Shown: positions 12,701 to 25,425 of the stretch, piece by piece | Position numbering within the stretch: the first letter of the stretch is position 1 | How the letters are laid out: each line of letters begins with the position of its first letter | Assembly: GCA_920105805.1 (NCBI GenBank) | Contig: CAKKTI010000141.1 | Span: forward strand, 1-44,708 | Source: Condylostoma magnum | Taxonomy: Eukaryota > Ciliophora > Heterotrichea > Heterotrichida > Condylostomatidae | Length of the DNA: 44,708 bases | Reading direction: 5' to 3' | Notes under the pieces: generated by a model | What the model was told of the DNA's origin: nothing | Database searches by the model: none | What the model saw: the letters and a program-made list of their open reading frames with translations, nothing else | Position numbers and translations under genes: made by a program

Positions 12701-12905
12701 GAGTTAAGACTTGATATCTCTCACACTTATTGTTCTACTTATAAAATCCATAGGGACATCGATCATTGCAGTAGTGACCTTCTTCAAGAAAATAAGGATC
12801 GTTACAAGATGTGCATTCATGTTATCCAGGTCCTGAGCATTCCTTACATGAATTATGACACAATGATATTATAAAAACGATCTTCAGGTAAAGTAAAAAG
12901 CCCAT
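9735..12905 (-). CDS. Secreted Cys-rich protein with repeated LamG/ConA-like domains
   Basis: ATG 12905 starts a signal peptide (MGFLLYLKIVFIISLC), followed at once by a furin-like Cys-rich segment (CKECSGPG, CTSCNDPYF, CNDRCPYGFYKQNNKC). Then come about four units of roughly 250 residues, each a short Cys-rich linker plus a LamG/concanavalin-like beta-sandwich. Sandwich hallmarks are strands such as ITIWLKLGQW, FSMLLWIRLAK and FTIQIWVQSS, and N-terminal hydrophobic strands such as EFILIFDSSS and DEIYIVFNED. TGA serves as Trp many times. Proteins of this design are surface or extracellular adhesion and receptor proteins in ciliates. The C-terminus is uncertain: TAG 9737-9735 or TAA 9722-9720, or further on. 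I see no clear membrane anchor before those stops. About 1056 residues. Confidence 0.75.
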
Positions 12906-13975
12906 TTTATGTATATAGATTTAATTCATTCATGTGTATTTTAAGTTAGTTTGTCTTGTTTTATAAGTATTAGATTACTTCTAGTAGTCCTTTGTTAGTT
13001 TTACTTATATTTATGATAAAAGGATTTAAGTAATCATGGATAAGAAATCCATTATAAAAGTGTAATTATTATATAAGGCATTTAGAAGATGGATTGTGAT
13101 TGTTTGAATCCTTATAAGTATAATATAGGTGGAAATCCCAATAGCTATAATTTGAGGGGTTGATTTAAGCATTATAAATATTTAAGAATGCATGTTTATC
13201 CATTTGACATAACAATATAAAATGGAAAACTAATTAAGAGTAGGCTATTGATATTTCCAATATGTTGATTTTCTTCAAAACCGCATCCTTCACTTAATCT
13301 TTGAGAATTTACATTTTAAAGCTTATATAGCATATTATCACTATCTCTCAATACACCTATAATTCTTTCCAATATACTACGTGCAACATTCTAATATTAT
13401 TTATGTATTATCCTCTAGATATAATCATTATTTCTTCTGTGTTAAAGGATATTATTAAGATTACCATGCTTTAGAATCATTGTGTCATTTATGAGTTAAG
13501 TAGATATCATGTAAAACTGTATTGTCTTTTATGCAATTTTAAAAATCTTATAATAAGTGTATCCTTTGATTTAATTTATATTAAGTACACTCTACCCGTG
13601 ATAGTTACTCAAATAACAATACTTTAGAGCTTAATTTTATTGTATCAAATTTTCCCTTGTTTGATGTGCATTATGTAGAATGATTTAATCTTTTATTTTA
13701 ATAGTATTCAAAAGCTGTATAATTGCTTTACTCATAAATAGGTTTTATTTCAGGCAGATATATTTAAATGATAATTCATTCGGAGTATAATATGATCCAA
13801 AGGTTGTAGAATAACTGATCAAGCTACCTAACGATAACATTTCACAGTAATTTAATAGTTGCTGCTTAGAACAACAGTTTTCTATAAGGAAAATTAATTT
13901 AAAGTATCCTTTATAAAATACCCTTATATCATTAATCTCTATATTAAATTTATAGAAAAGTTGTTTTTATCTAAA
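12906..13975. other. Intergenic spacer upstream of the LamG-like gene
   Basis: About 1.07 kb of AT-rich DNA between two minus-strand genes. It should hold the promoter of the LamG-like gene. I see no recognisable gene. A short plus-strand frame from ATG 13089 (MDCDCLNPYKYN) is protein-like but unsupported. Confidence 0.5.
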
Positions 13976-15211
13976 CTATTCATCATCAGATGAACTACTC
14001 GAACTTGAAGAAGACTTTTTATGTTTCTTTCCATGTTTTTTATGCTATTTCTTCTATCGCTTCTTTTGAATTTTTTAAAGCAAATCTTCATTCTACTATT
14101 GTAAATCAGAAATTTATTATAATAATTATTCGATTCTTTCATCTTGAGACTCATCATTTTCCATCTATGATTCCAATTGAGTTATTTTATTATTTAATTA
14201 TTCTATTTCTTCAATCTATCTATCAATTTAGGCTTAAGCTTCATTTATTTTTTCTTATTTTTCATTATTTTCAGCTTCTAATGATTATAATTGGTTTTAT
14301 ATTTATCCTTCCTCATTATTTTGCAATTCATTCTGTTCCTTTAGTTATCCTATTTATATACTCAATTCTTCAATAGTGCTTTAATTAGTAGATATTATAT
14401 CATCTTTCTCTTATAATTAATCTTTAACATTTTGCAACTCCTCATCTTTGTCTTAGTTTATATTTTATAGTGATTATTCTTATTCTTAACTTTACAACAG
14501 TTAATTGCTTAATTCTTCAATTTTTTCATCTTTTTCTTTAATCTCATCAGTTATATTCCCTTATAGTTAATCAATTAAAGCTTATTTTTATTATAACTAT
14601 GATTCGAGAGATTAAATTTGATTATCATTTGTTTCTTATTACTGCATAAACTCCTATTAAGCTTAAACCATTTTCTCATCTTTATGCTATAGTTCCTGCT
14701 TTCTATCTTTAGCTTTTTACTTTTGATGATTATATTTTTATTCTAAATCCTATATTAAAGATTACAGCTTTGTTTTATCTTACTCCATTTCATTTATTTA
14801 TTATTATTCTAAATCTTCATCCTGTATGGTTTACTTCATTGTATCTTTCAATTACTAAATTTCTTATTATTGCTATTCTTTTTCAGATTTACAATTACTC
14901 AAATACTCTTTATATTAATCTATTTCTTTTTACTACTTTTCTATTATACTTTGATTATCAACATTTTAAAGCTTAGTAGTCCTATCTAATTCTTTCAATT
15001 AATCTTTCTAAGTATCAACCTCAATAATCAGTTTCTAGTTCTAATCTTTGCATTACTCATACTAAGCTTACAACTCATTAATAGTCTATTAATCCTTTCC
15101 AGAACTATTTTATGGGCTGCCTTTTAACTTATCGTTCTCCTTTTGCAATTTATCTAAGCGTTCTTTGAGACTAACAATAGTAGCATCTTGTCCACTTTAA
15201 CTGCAGCCCAT
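13976..15211 (-). CDS. Gln-rich coiled-coil protein with N-terminal acylation motif
   Basis: ATG 15211 begins MGCSQSGQ, a Gly2/Cys3 motif typical of N-myristoylation plus palmitoylation, so membrane attachment is likely. Residues about 12-380 are almost continuous heptad-type coiled coil rich in Gln, Glu, Lys, Asn and Leu (for example LKERLDKLQKENDKLKG). Most Gln are TAA or TAG. The C-terminus is basic then acidic: KKRQKKQHKKHGKKHKK, a run of nine Ser, then DDE. The stop is taken as TAG 13978-13976 (411 residues); TAA 13969-13967 is the alternative. It lies 49 bp downstream of the ankyrin kinase. No family is recognised; it is probably a structural or cortical protein. Confidence 0.75.
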
Positions 15212-15260
15212 TTTAATATGAAATAAACAATACCAAGCTTATAACTTTATCCATTTAATT

Positions 15261-17066
<1,806 letters not shown>

Positions 17067-17090
17067 TTTAGAATTGTTATATATTTGAAT
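17067..17090. promoter_or_regulatory. 24-bp head-to-head intergenic region (bidirectional start zone)
   Basis: Only 24 AT-rich bases (tttagaattgttatatatt then tgaat) separate the ATG of the ankyrin kinase (-) from the ATG of the two-TM protein (+). Both 5' UTRs and any core promoter must fit here or overlap the coding regions, unless one of the starts is further in. Confidence 0.55.
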
Positions 17091-17516
17091 ATGAGATTTT
17101 TAGAAGTTATTGCTGGGATTGGAGGAGTTTTTATACTTATGGCGATTTATTCTTTACCGTTTTAGGGGGTTTTAGATGGGATTTAGAGTATTCCAACTGT
17201 GTATTTGATTTCAGTACTAGGGTTTTGTGTTGTAATGCTGGTTTTGGTATGAACTTTCACCAATTAGAGTTTGGAAGCAATTCCGAGTAGTTAAACACCG
17301 TAGTATTGTCAGAGAATTCCTTATGATAAGTATTAGTAAGTCACTAAAAGATACACTTAATAACAACTTGAAAAATTGTATAAATCTCCTTAGTATAAGT
17401 AAATGAAGGAACGTAAAGGAAACGATGCAAAGTAATGGAATTGGTAAGCTCGTATTAGCTATTACAGAGATAATAATATACCTTTATCACCATGTTCTTC
17501 TGAAGATGAGATTTGA
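17091..17516 (+). CDS. Small protein with two predicted transmembrane segments
   Basis: A 141-residue reading from ATG 17091. Two hydrophobic segments lie at about residues 3-20 (FLEVIAGIGGVFILMAIY) and 33-54 (VYLISVLGFCVVMLVLVW, where the final Trp is TGA). They are joined by a short loop. A polar C-terminal tail rich in Gln, Lys and Tyr follows and ends SSEDEI. The first in-frame candidate stop after this acidic end is TGA 17514-17516; since TGA is also Trp here, reading could continue a few codons to a TAA. I do not recognise the family. Topology suggests a small two-pass membrane protein with a cytosolic tail. Confidence 0.65.
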
Positions 17517-17912
17517 GTTAGTTTTTTGCTTATATATTAAAATGTTTTGAATAGGAGGTGAAATAACGTTTAAGTATGGTTTTAGTGCTTTTCATATTTT
17601 TAAAACTAATTGAGCATAGTTTCCAGATTGTTCAGCTGTTCTAAATTTAAATATATGCTTAAATAATATTTTTTACTAATTAAAAATTATACACAAAATA
17701 GATAACAATATTATAAAACAAAAATTCCCTCTAATTCTTATGTTTAATATATGCTAATTATTTCTAACGATGATTGTCAATCTATAAATGATACCAAAGC
17801 CAATATACCAACAAAACTTATACAATTAAGGTAATATATACTAAATCTATTCATGAATAATACACAGCCTTATATTTAATTCCATCTTACCAACCTTAAT
17901 TTAAATATTGAT
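17517..17912. other. Spacer before the FAM135 gene
   Basis: About 396 bp, AT-rich, between two plus-strand genes. I see no gene or structured element; it presumably contains the FAM135 promoter. Confidence 0.45.
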
Positions 17913-19925
17913 ATGGTGCTATCTAATAGGGTAATGATAGACATACTAGTTAACAAATTTAGAAACATAGATCTAAGAAGCTAAGGAATATACTGACTAA
18001 AAGTATCATTGAAAAGCTAGGGATAAATCATACAACCTTAGAAAAGAGCAGAAAAACAGAAACCAAAGAACTAACATTGCTTAAAATAATCAAAAATTTC
18101 AAATAATTCTGCCTAAACTTAGTGATTTTATATAAAATACTGCAATGAAATAGTAAGATTTAACGATAGATTCTAGTTCTAAGTTGATTGCAACGATGAT
18201 TGAGTTCAATTTTAGTTAAAATGAGAATTATGAGTGTCAGACGTAGGAAATTCATTAAGCTTAGAAGATTTACTTATGATAGATTTAGAAGATGTGAACA
18301 AAGAAAGGATTTCGAAATAAAAATTTAATGTTTCTTCTTTTGAATCAAACTTAACAGAATTCATAAGTGTTTATTTTGGTATTGATTAAAGCTGTGAGTT
18401 GTAAGCAATGGTTATAGGTAATTTTACCGGATTTAATTATACAGCTAAGAATTATAGTTAATTAGGACGCTTATTTAGTGATTATTTCTTTACAAATTAG
18501 AATGGAGTACCAAAAACCTATATTGGAATGCAGGAAAGTTGAAGATTGTATTAAAAACATATACAAAAAATAGCAAATTCGTTTAATTTTATGATTAATT
18601 AGCTAAAAGATTAGTTAGACGAGGATTTAACCCAGTAAATAGTTATACAAGGAAGGTAAATAATGGATTTATTTTACAACCTGTAATGCGTTGCTAGTAA
18701 TTCTTACTAATTATTAACAGACAAGCAGTTCTACGAGTTATTTGATCTAATTGATATGTAAGACGTTGAAAACCTACAGACTTTTATAATAAGCCATGAC
18801 CCTGTTGAAATAGGAGATTTTGTTACTTCAAAATTAACTTAGATTTCAGAAAGCCTGCATTTGTTATATAAGTACTACATCAAAATAGTGAAAATGATTC
18901 AACCTTAATTAGTTTATGCATATAAAAGTATATATAGACAGAACTTTTAAAAGCTGATTCATCGGTACTTTGACTTCTCAACTAAAGATTTTAATCTTAT
19001 TAAGGAAAACTCCTAATAAAAGCGGATTAGTTACTCTTAGATAGTGATTCAGTTAAGAGGATGACTGAAAGTTCCTAATATATCTCACCCAGTTTAAGAA
19101 TCAAAGGAAAACGCCCCGATTATAATACAAGAAAACTTTACTAATAATTACTACCAAGCATAAAGACCTCTAAAATGCCATTTAGTAGTGTTAGTTCATG
19201 GATTCCAAGCATCAAGTCTAGATATGAAGGGATTTTACAGTCATATAAAGCTAATGAACAAAAACGTGCATATTTTAAACTCTGTTTCCAATGAAAACGT
19301 TTCCAGTGATGACTTAAGTATTTAAGGTAGTAGGCTAGCCTAGGAGATTCGGTCATTCATAGCTTTATATAATCTAAAATTAGATGGATTATCCTTTATT
19401 GGACATTCAATGGGAGGAATAGTTATTAGATCAGCCTTGCAATACCTATAAGATTTCCAGCAATCATTTCAATTTTACATGAGTGTCTCATCTCCCCATC
19501 TAGGAATATGCAATTATTCATCTATGCTAATGAATGCTGGAGTATGACTGTTTTAGTAGATTGATGAGTCATTGTCAATAAAGTAATTAATGCTGGGTGA
19601 TCATGAAAAGTTTTTGGTATAGCTGAGCACGTAGGATTATATGAGAAACTTTAAGCATGTGTTTTTTATATCGTCTTATTAGGATAGTTATGTTCCTTAT
19701 AGGAGCTAAAGAGTATCGTTTTAGGATTGATAAGCCTCTGATTTAGAAAGTAGAATGGCTGTTAATATTATGAATAATTTAAGCAATGTATATAGAATTG
19801 ATATTGATTTCCCTGAATAGTAGACTAGCTTAAACTCGATAATTGGAAGGAAAGCTCATATATAATTTATTGAAGACTTGTATTACTTCAAGGCTATAAT
19901 TACTAAGCACAAGTATCTATTTTAA
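17913..19925 (+). CDS. FAM135-family alpha/beta-hydrolase (DUF676 putative lipase)
   Basis: A 670-residue reading from ATG 17913 to TAA 19923-19925 (followed by a second TAA). The N-terminal domain has the FAM135 signature (LVNKFRNIDLRSQGIYWLKV). The C-terminal third is a DUF676 serine esterase: oxyanion strand HLVVLVHGFQASSLDM, nucleophile elbow GHSMGG, SSPHLG, then an Asp-bearing strand DSYVPYRSQRV and a His in GRKAHIQFIED, completing the predicted Ser-Asp-His triad. The end DLYYFKAIITKHKYLF is where family members end. TAA, TAG and TGA all occur as sense codons. Human FAM135 proteins are poorly understood putative lipases; activity here is inferred from the triad. The region between N-domain and lipase is shorter than in animals. 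Confidence 0.9.
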
Positions 19926-20597
19926 TAAGCTTGTTGTTGGATTAATGTTTGTTTACTCAATACTATAAACTTTTGTTTTATTTGTTAGTTTTATTATTAG
20001 ATAGTCTTTCTTTAAATGTGATATTTCATTGATTATAACTATTATGAATAGAAGGATATTAGAGTCTTAACATACATGAAATAGGTAAATCTTTCCTTTC
20101 AGATTTAATTCTAATTATAACCAACTAGATACTATTTGACCATTTTTGTATGCATAAGTATAAACCTAATATTGTATTCTTATACCTGATTAGTCAGCTA
20201 TAATAGTTACCTAAAGTTAATCATATTGGATTACTATATACAAGTAAAAGTATAATGAACACCATATCAATTATCTTATTACTATATAAAAAGGTAAAAC
20301 ATTAAGTTTACAGCATGTGTCTAAATATATTACAGTTATAATTGAATACTTACAATTTAGAAAACAAAATCAGCCTAAATAAGTTAACTAATCTAAAGCT
20401 ATTGTTTTTGGTAGTAATATGAATAATTACCACCTCCTGAGACTACGAATCTCTCTTGCCTTTTAGATACACTCTCATATACCACTAAGTGATATAGTAA
20501 TAGTATGAGAGCATATAAGAGTTGCTTTTTATCTTACCTCTCTGATTCATCCGAGCACTTAAGTTCTCATTTTTCTCTCCTTTTAGTCTTTTCTTCA
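19926..20597. other. Spacer downstream of FAM135
   Basis: AT-rich, no recognisable gene. At about 20425-20455 the minus strand contains RFVVSGGG, again like the WD40 core VVSGG, as part of the WD40-like debris described next. Confidence 0.4.
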
Positions 20598-21086
20598 CCA
20601 CCAGATACGACTAGCTTTTACCCACCTGATATGATAAGTTTTAACTACCAGATATAACAATATTTACCCACCTGATATGATTAGTTTTACCCACCTGATA
20701 TGATTAGTTTTACCCACCTTCAACTATCAATTTTCGCATACAATCAATGCAGTTTTTCACTCCTTTGAAATAACTACTTTTACCCCCTAGATATAGCAAG
20801 TTTTAGCTAGTTGATATCGTTAATTTTATCCATCACTAATAATTAACTTTAGCTTCTTTTCATACTGAGTATCAACGGTCTTAGGAAGTTTATTTGAGGT
20901 AAAAATCGAGCAGAATTCTTAGACCATGAAAGCTACTAGTTTTACCCACCAGATATGACTAGTTTTACCCACCTGATACAATGAGCTTTACCCACCTGAT
21001 ATGATGAGTTTTACCCTCCACTTACAATAAACTTTAACTTCCACTTACAACGAACTTTAACTTCCACTTACAACGAGCTTTAGCTT
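20598..21086. repeat. Degenerate 23-bp minisatellite
   Basis: The unit is tgatatgattagttttac then ccacc (23 bp). It is nearly perfect at about 20598-20719, degraded at about 20775-20865, and regular again at 20932-21086, where variants change to acttacaacgaactttaact then tcc. 23 is not a multiple of three, so it does not encode a simple peptide repeat. Read on the minus strand, one frame of the unit gives KLVISGG, which matches the WD40 blade core QLVVSGG in the three genes at 1-8291. It may have grown from a WD40 fragment. Confidence 0.8.
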
Positions 21087-21270
21087 CGAGTCAGTTGTAA
21101 AATGAGCCTAGGGAGTCTTTTCCATCTCAGCTTATCAGTTCTACGATTATCACCTTATAATCAGTATGTTCTTCTACCTGTATACAGGCTTCAAATCAGA
21201 GCTTTATGTTGACCAAGTTTAGCAACTATAAAGGCGAATTGTCAAAGCTTAACAACTATGCCTTTTCTAG
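21087..21270 (-). pseudogene. Probable WD40 gene remnant next to the minisatellite
   Basis: On the minus strand, in the same orientation as the WD40-like reading of the minisatellite, the sequence reads GIVVKLWQFAFIVAKLGQHK and ALIWSLYTG, which looks like a WD40 blade end (VKLW) followed by the next blade start (GQHKALIWSL). An overlapping stretch gives QGDNRRTDKLRWK, like the SGGDNKTVKLWD core, but requires a frame change. I therefore read it as a decayed WD40 gene whose 3' part became the 23-bp repeat. This rests on eye-level similarity only. Confidence 0.4.
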
Positions 21271-21849
21271 AAATTTCCATCCAGCAAGAAAGTTTCTATT
21301 GATAGATTAGACTTAAGGAAGCCTAATCTAACAATTTCACCCCCTAATCCAAACTCATCCGTATGAACAGATCATTACGGGAATAGTTTGGACTCCTTCA
21401 ATGATCCTTCTGAGGATCTCCCTATTTTTTATAAGCCAATGGATTAATAGGAAAGGAAATATGCAAAAACAGAGGGAAAACTGTAGGGAAGAAGGGTTTA
21501 TAAGATAGGAAGCTATATGTGGAAAATTAGGTAAGATTTGAAAAATTAGAGGTTAATGATTAGTAATTAAGGTAGTAAAAGCATTTTTATATTAGGGATA
21601 AGAAGTGCTCATTGATTGTTAGGTTGAAATAGCCAAATTATGACAAAATAGCAAGTAAAAGTAGGATAATAGGTCTTCAATAGTGAGTATTTGAAAGTAA
21701 GCTACATAATATATGCGAATTAAGCTAAAAGGTAATTACTCAATTCATCACATAGTTGCTGTATTACTCAACCATCCTCGAATCAACGTTAAAAGTAACC
21801 TATAAGAACTAGGATGCAATAACTAAAACAAGCCTACTAAATGTACAAA
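21271..21849. other. Spacer without recognisable genes
   Basis: About 580 bp between the WD40-like debris and the end of the acylated TH1/PH-like gene. I see no supported feature. Confidence 0.4.
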
Positions 21850-23151
21850 TTAATTAAATCTTACTAACTTATTCTCTAATTCAGGAGAATCCAATGAATC
21901 TAGAGGTAAAGACTTGCTAGTTAAAATATCTACATGAGTAATATTCCTGTTGATCATAGCAGAACTAGGCTACCTCAGCTATTAAAGCTATATATCAGAT
22001 TAATCCGATGTCAATTATTAGACCTAAAGTCTCTTATTTTCATACTAATTAATTGTCTTTTCAATACGATTGAAGTAATACACAGGCATTTGCCAGAACT
22101 ATGACTGATTCCTTCTATGCTGGAATCCAAAGCCATCTAAATTCTTTGTAATACTCACTTTAGAAATTCTCCTGAATGAGACTCTGTTTAAAAGTTCAAA
22201 ATCCACTGTAAGTGTATATATAGCATGGTCAGTTAATAATAGAATGGATTAATTGGTGTAGTTATCATTTATACATGTAATTCCCTGCTTATGAAATATA
22301 TAGGTCTCTACTAGGTCTCCGTATAAAACAATCACTTCATATATTTTTAATAATTCTACTGTTTAATACGTTCTATACGCATTCTCTTTTAGATTATTGA
22401 AATTTTAAACTAGCTGTTTAATTGTTTGAGAGGAGTAGAAAGGTAAGTAATGTCCTCTGTAGCGTTTAGTAATGTGCTATATTTGTTTTATAAACTCAAT
22501 GAGTTCCTTACCTTTGAGTCTAATGTCTCTTTATTCATCTATTTAAGAAATGTGCAAAATAGCCTAGGATTTTTATCTATCCATTCCTATTAGTAAAATA
22601 AACTCTAATTTTACTCGCCGTTTAAGAGATAATTTTTTATCGAGCTCAGCAATATACATGGATTCTGTAGTAACTAGTACGAAACTTTGTACTCAATTAT
22701 TATTCATAAGCACTTTTAATTAGCAGTGCCCATCAATTTGTTCTATATTAGTATTATTGATCTATCCATACATTTTTACCATATCGAACACCTGCCTTTA
22801 TACTTCTTTTTCTAAATCTTCTATAAAACCTACAGAGTAATAAAGCTCAGATTACTCGCTTTCTGTTTCTTAGCTTTCTTGTATCAATTCTTCCTATACT
22901 TCTGGTATATCTTCCTAGGATTCCTCTATGTCATCTTCATAAAAAATTCTATGTACTTAATTATCCACGACTTCTGTTTATGTGGTTAATTGCTTAATAG
23001 TATTGCCGTCCTTTAGTAAATCTTGTCTTTTTCTTCTTTACTCAAATGCTCTGTTCAGATATTCTATTCCTAGATATTCCTTTTATGTCTTTTTCTTCTA
23101 AGATTTTGTTTTCCTTTATATTCTTCCTTCAGTACAACATAAGTTCCCCAT
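21850..23151 (-). CDS. Acylated protein with two TH1/PH-like domains
   Basis: A 433-residue reading from ATG 23151 to TAA 21852-21850. It starts MGNLCCTEG, a strong myristoylation plus palmitoylation motif. Residues about 20-110 are charged, with acidic runs (DDIEESQEDIPEVQEEL). Two beta-rich domains follow: about 150-235 (WVQSFVLVTTESMYIAELDK; VKLEFILLIGMDRQKSQAIL) and about 280-350 (NQSILLLTDHAIYTLTVDF; LNRVSFRRISKVSITKNLDG). The second pattern, a strand like LLLTDHAIYTL followed by a basic strand and VSI, resembles the myosin-I tail (TH1) or a PH fold that binds acidic lipids. The likely role is at a membrane or the cell cortex. The family call is tentative. Confidence 0.75.
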
Positions 23152-23357
23152 ATAAAAATGTCTTTACTGAATACATAATAAATGCTAATCTGAAAATATG
23201 TAAAACCATCAAACTATAGGTCTCATTATACAGATCAAAGGAATTCCTATGGTCTCAGACTATCATTTATAACGTCAGATCTTATTGTAAATCAAACCTT
23301 CTAACACACTTAATATTTTAACTAATTTTACTTTCATGCAAAACCATTTAATATAAA
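23152..23357. promoter_or_regulatory. Divergent promoter region
   Basis: 206 bp of AT-rich sequence between the starts of the acylated TH1/PH-like gene (-) and the small gene at 23358 (+). No specific motif identified. Confidence 0.4.
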
Positions 23358-24185
23358 ATGTTATAGGAATAGGAAGTCGCTGAAATAGCCAAGAGAATTA
23401 CCAAGCCTCAATACCATTCTTCAATTCATCTATGGTAAAAGCATGCCTTACAATAAGAAATAAAAGGTCTGAAGCTAATTAAGTGTATAGTAAAGGCATA
23501 AGGTCGCAAAAGATTCAGAAAAACTATCAGATAAATCCCAGAGGAATAAAGGATCTAAAAATCTTTGACGTAAAAATATCTTACAACTCAGTACTAAACT
23601 GAGCATTGTGGAAACATGGTTCTTAAGTTCAACACCTGTGATGTTTTAGCCTACCGCAGATTATCAGAACTACCAAGCAGTACCATCCTAAAACCAAAGG
23701 TCCTAATTTTCATACAACGCTGACTAGATCTTCAAGACGATAAAGATTTCTGCGATACAGTTCTAGCATCAATACGTGGAATTTACTCAGCCCTGAAGGT
23801 TTATTGCCATATTCCAAGCTCAGAGCAAAAGAACACGTATTATTGGTACAGTTAAGAGGACATTGCAAGATCAAGAGACAAGTCCTCGAATACTATATTT
23901 GCTGGTAACTCAGTAAGGAAAAATTTGAATCTCCCTGCTAAGTTATCAAAGACACCTGAATTGATTCCTTAATTCAGTCAAACTGCAAGAAGTGTTTTTG
24001 AGCCAGTTAGGCCTAATGAGATAAAGAATAAGTTTATGAGAGGAAATGGGAATATTATTGGAATGGGATCCCAGTTATCTAAAGTAACAACGTATCAAGA
24101 CACTCATATCAGTTTACCTTTTATTAAGGGGCCGATGGTGAATCATAATAAGTATACTTCAACGGCAATTAAGCTTATTAATTAG
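23358..24185 (+). CDS. Hypothetical basic, probably disordered protein (5' part unresolved)
   Basis: The 3' half is convincing: from about 23825 the frame reads SSEQKNTYYWYSQEDIARSR, NTIFAGNSVRKNLNLPAKLS and ANKF-type basic, Pro-rich sequence to ...STAIKLIN then TAG 24183-24185. That frame is open back to ATG 23358 (275 residues). The first half is ambiguous, because another frame gives equally protein-like text (RNKRSEANQVYSKGIRSQK, YHPKTKGPNFHTTLTRSSRR). A short intron that shifts the frame near 23800 could explain this; I cannot identify it securely. Composition resembles axonemal microtubule-associated proteins, but no family is recognised. Confidence 0.5.
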
Positions 24186-24259
24186 TTATTAATTCATGTA
24201 TGTGGATTGTTGTTTGTAGCAGAAATCATGTTATCAGCTGAAATTAATTTAACTAAAAA

Positions 24260-25387
24260 ATGATAAGCAATACTAAACTACCAAGAATAATTCCTTAGAA
24301 GATACAACAGATAAAGAAGCAAAGGAACAGTAGTTTAGATTAAAGTTACATGATGAATTATAGTTTAGATAATACACGCAATAGAGTAAGAACTAGAAGG
24401 TAAGATAATATGAACGTTTTCTTCTTTGAAGAAAGTACAAGAGATACTGTGATATCACCTCTAATAGATTCTAAATTCTAGCGTCCCATTAAGATGCAAC
24501 AAACTAACTAAGATTAAAAGAAAATTGAGGTTTTAATTGAAGATTTCGAAATAAAGGCTGCTTTATTGCAACTTAATAGTATTGATGGCATAGAGAAACT
24601 GAGTAATATGTGATTAGAATGCTGATAGAAGGTTAAAATCCACTTGAAAACAGTTCACTGTATCATTGGCTTTGTATAAAAGCTTTTCAGAGTTCATTAA
24701 AAGCAGCTTAAAATATATAAAGCGAATTTGGATTTATATAATTAGAGGTACCATTAAGCAGTAAAATAAGCAAAAAGTGCTTAGAAGTAAGTAAAGGAGA
24801 TGTAGAATGAAAAGTAAAAGGAAATTGAAGATTTAGTGTAATTAAGTAAGTAATATAGATAAGAAGTAGAAACTTTGCTAGAAGCTGATCCTGAAATCGA
24901 TTCTTTGAAGTAAAAGCACATGAAAATCATGGAAAAAGATGAGAATAAAACAAGTAACTTTCTATTTTGTCTTTATCATGACCTTGATTAACAAACCTCA
25001 ATGCCAAAATTAGAACATTGAAATGTATAAAAAGATAGTAATTTTGATCAAATCATAAGAGAATCTGTTAAGTAATTTATATTTAGACATTTATATCAAA
25101 TAGGAGCTAAAAATGTAATAAAAACATTAATAAACAAGCAATAAAAAGAATACTAACACGTGGAAGTTTAAACGGATGAAATAATAAGCAAGCCAAGTTT
25201 TAAAGATTATCTAAAAGACTTAAAATAGAAATACGACAAGGCTAAATTTTAGTTGAAGTCATAAGAAGAGGATAAGGCCCTACTAAAATTCAATAATCTA
25301 AAAAGTATTATTGACATTGATTTTGAAGAGCTAAATTTACTGTATAACAAAATTGTAACAAAGCTTAAAGATGACCTATGAGAATAG
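24260..25387 (+). CDS. Coiled-coil protein
   Basis: Reading from ATG 24260 (MISNTKLPRIIPQKIQQIKK). After a basic N-terminus and a segment around residues 90-150 with conserved-looking helices (LLQLNSIDGIEKLSNMWLEC), long coiled coil covers about 165-250 (KQAKSAQKQVKEMQNEKQKE) and 300-370 (FKDYLKDLKQKYDKAK, FEELNLLYNKIVTKLKDD). About 375 residues. The stop is uncertain: TGA 25379, TAG 25385, TAA 25415 and TAA 25433 are all in frame; I give TAG. Any of the last two would overlap the 3' end of the convergent NEK gene. No family recognised. It begins 74 bp after the upstream gene. Confidence 0.68.
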
Positions 25388-25425
25388 TATGTAATTTTAA
25401 GGACATCTCCTGATTAAAATTCTAT

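Noticed and set aside
13089-13220. Short plus-strand frame MDCDCLNPYKYNIGGNPNSY
   Set aside because: Protein-like at the start but only about 43 codons, no family, no promoter or neighbour support.
13990-14976. Ile/Phe-rich plus-strand ORFs suggesting membrane proteins
   Set aside because: Antisense of the Gln-rich coiled-coil gene at 13976-15211.
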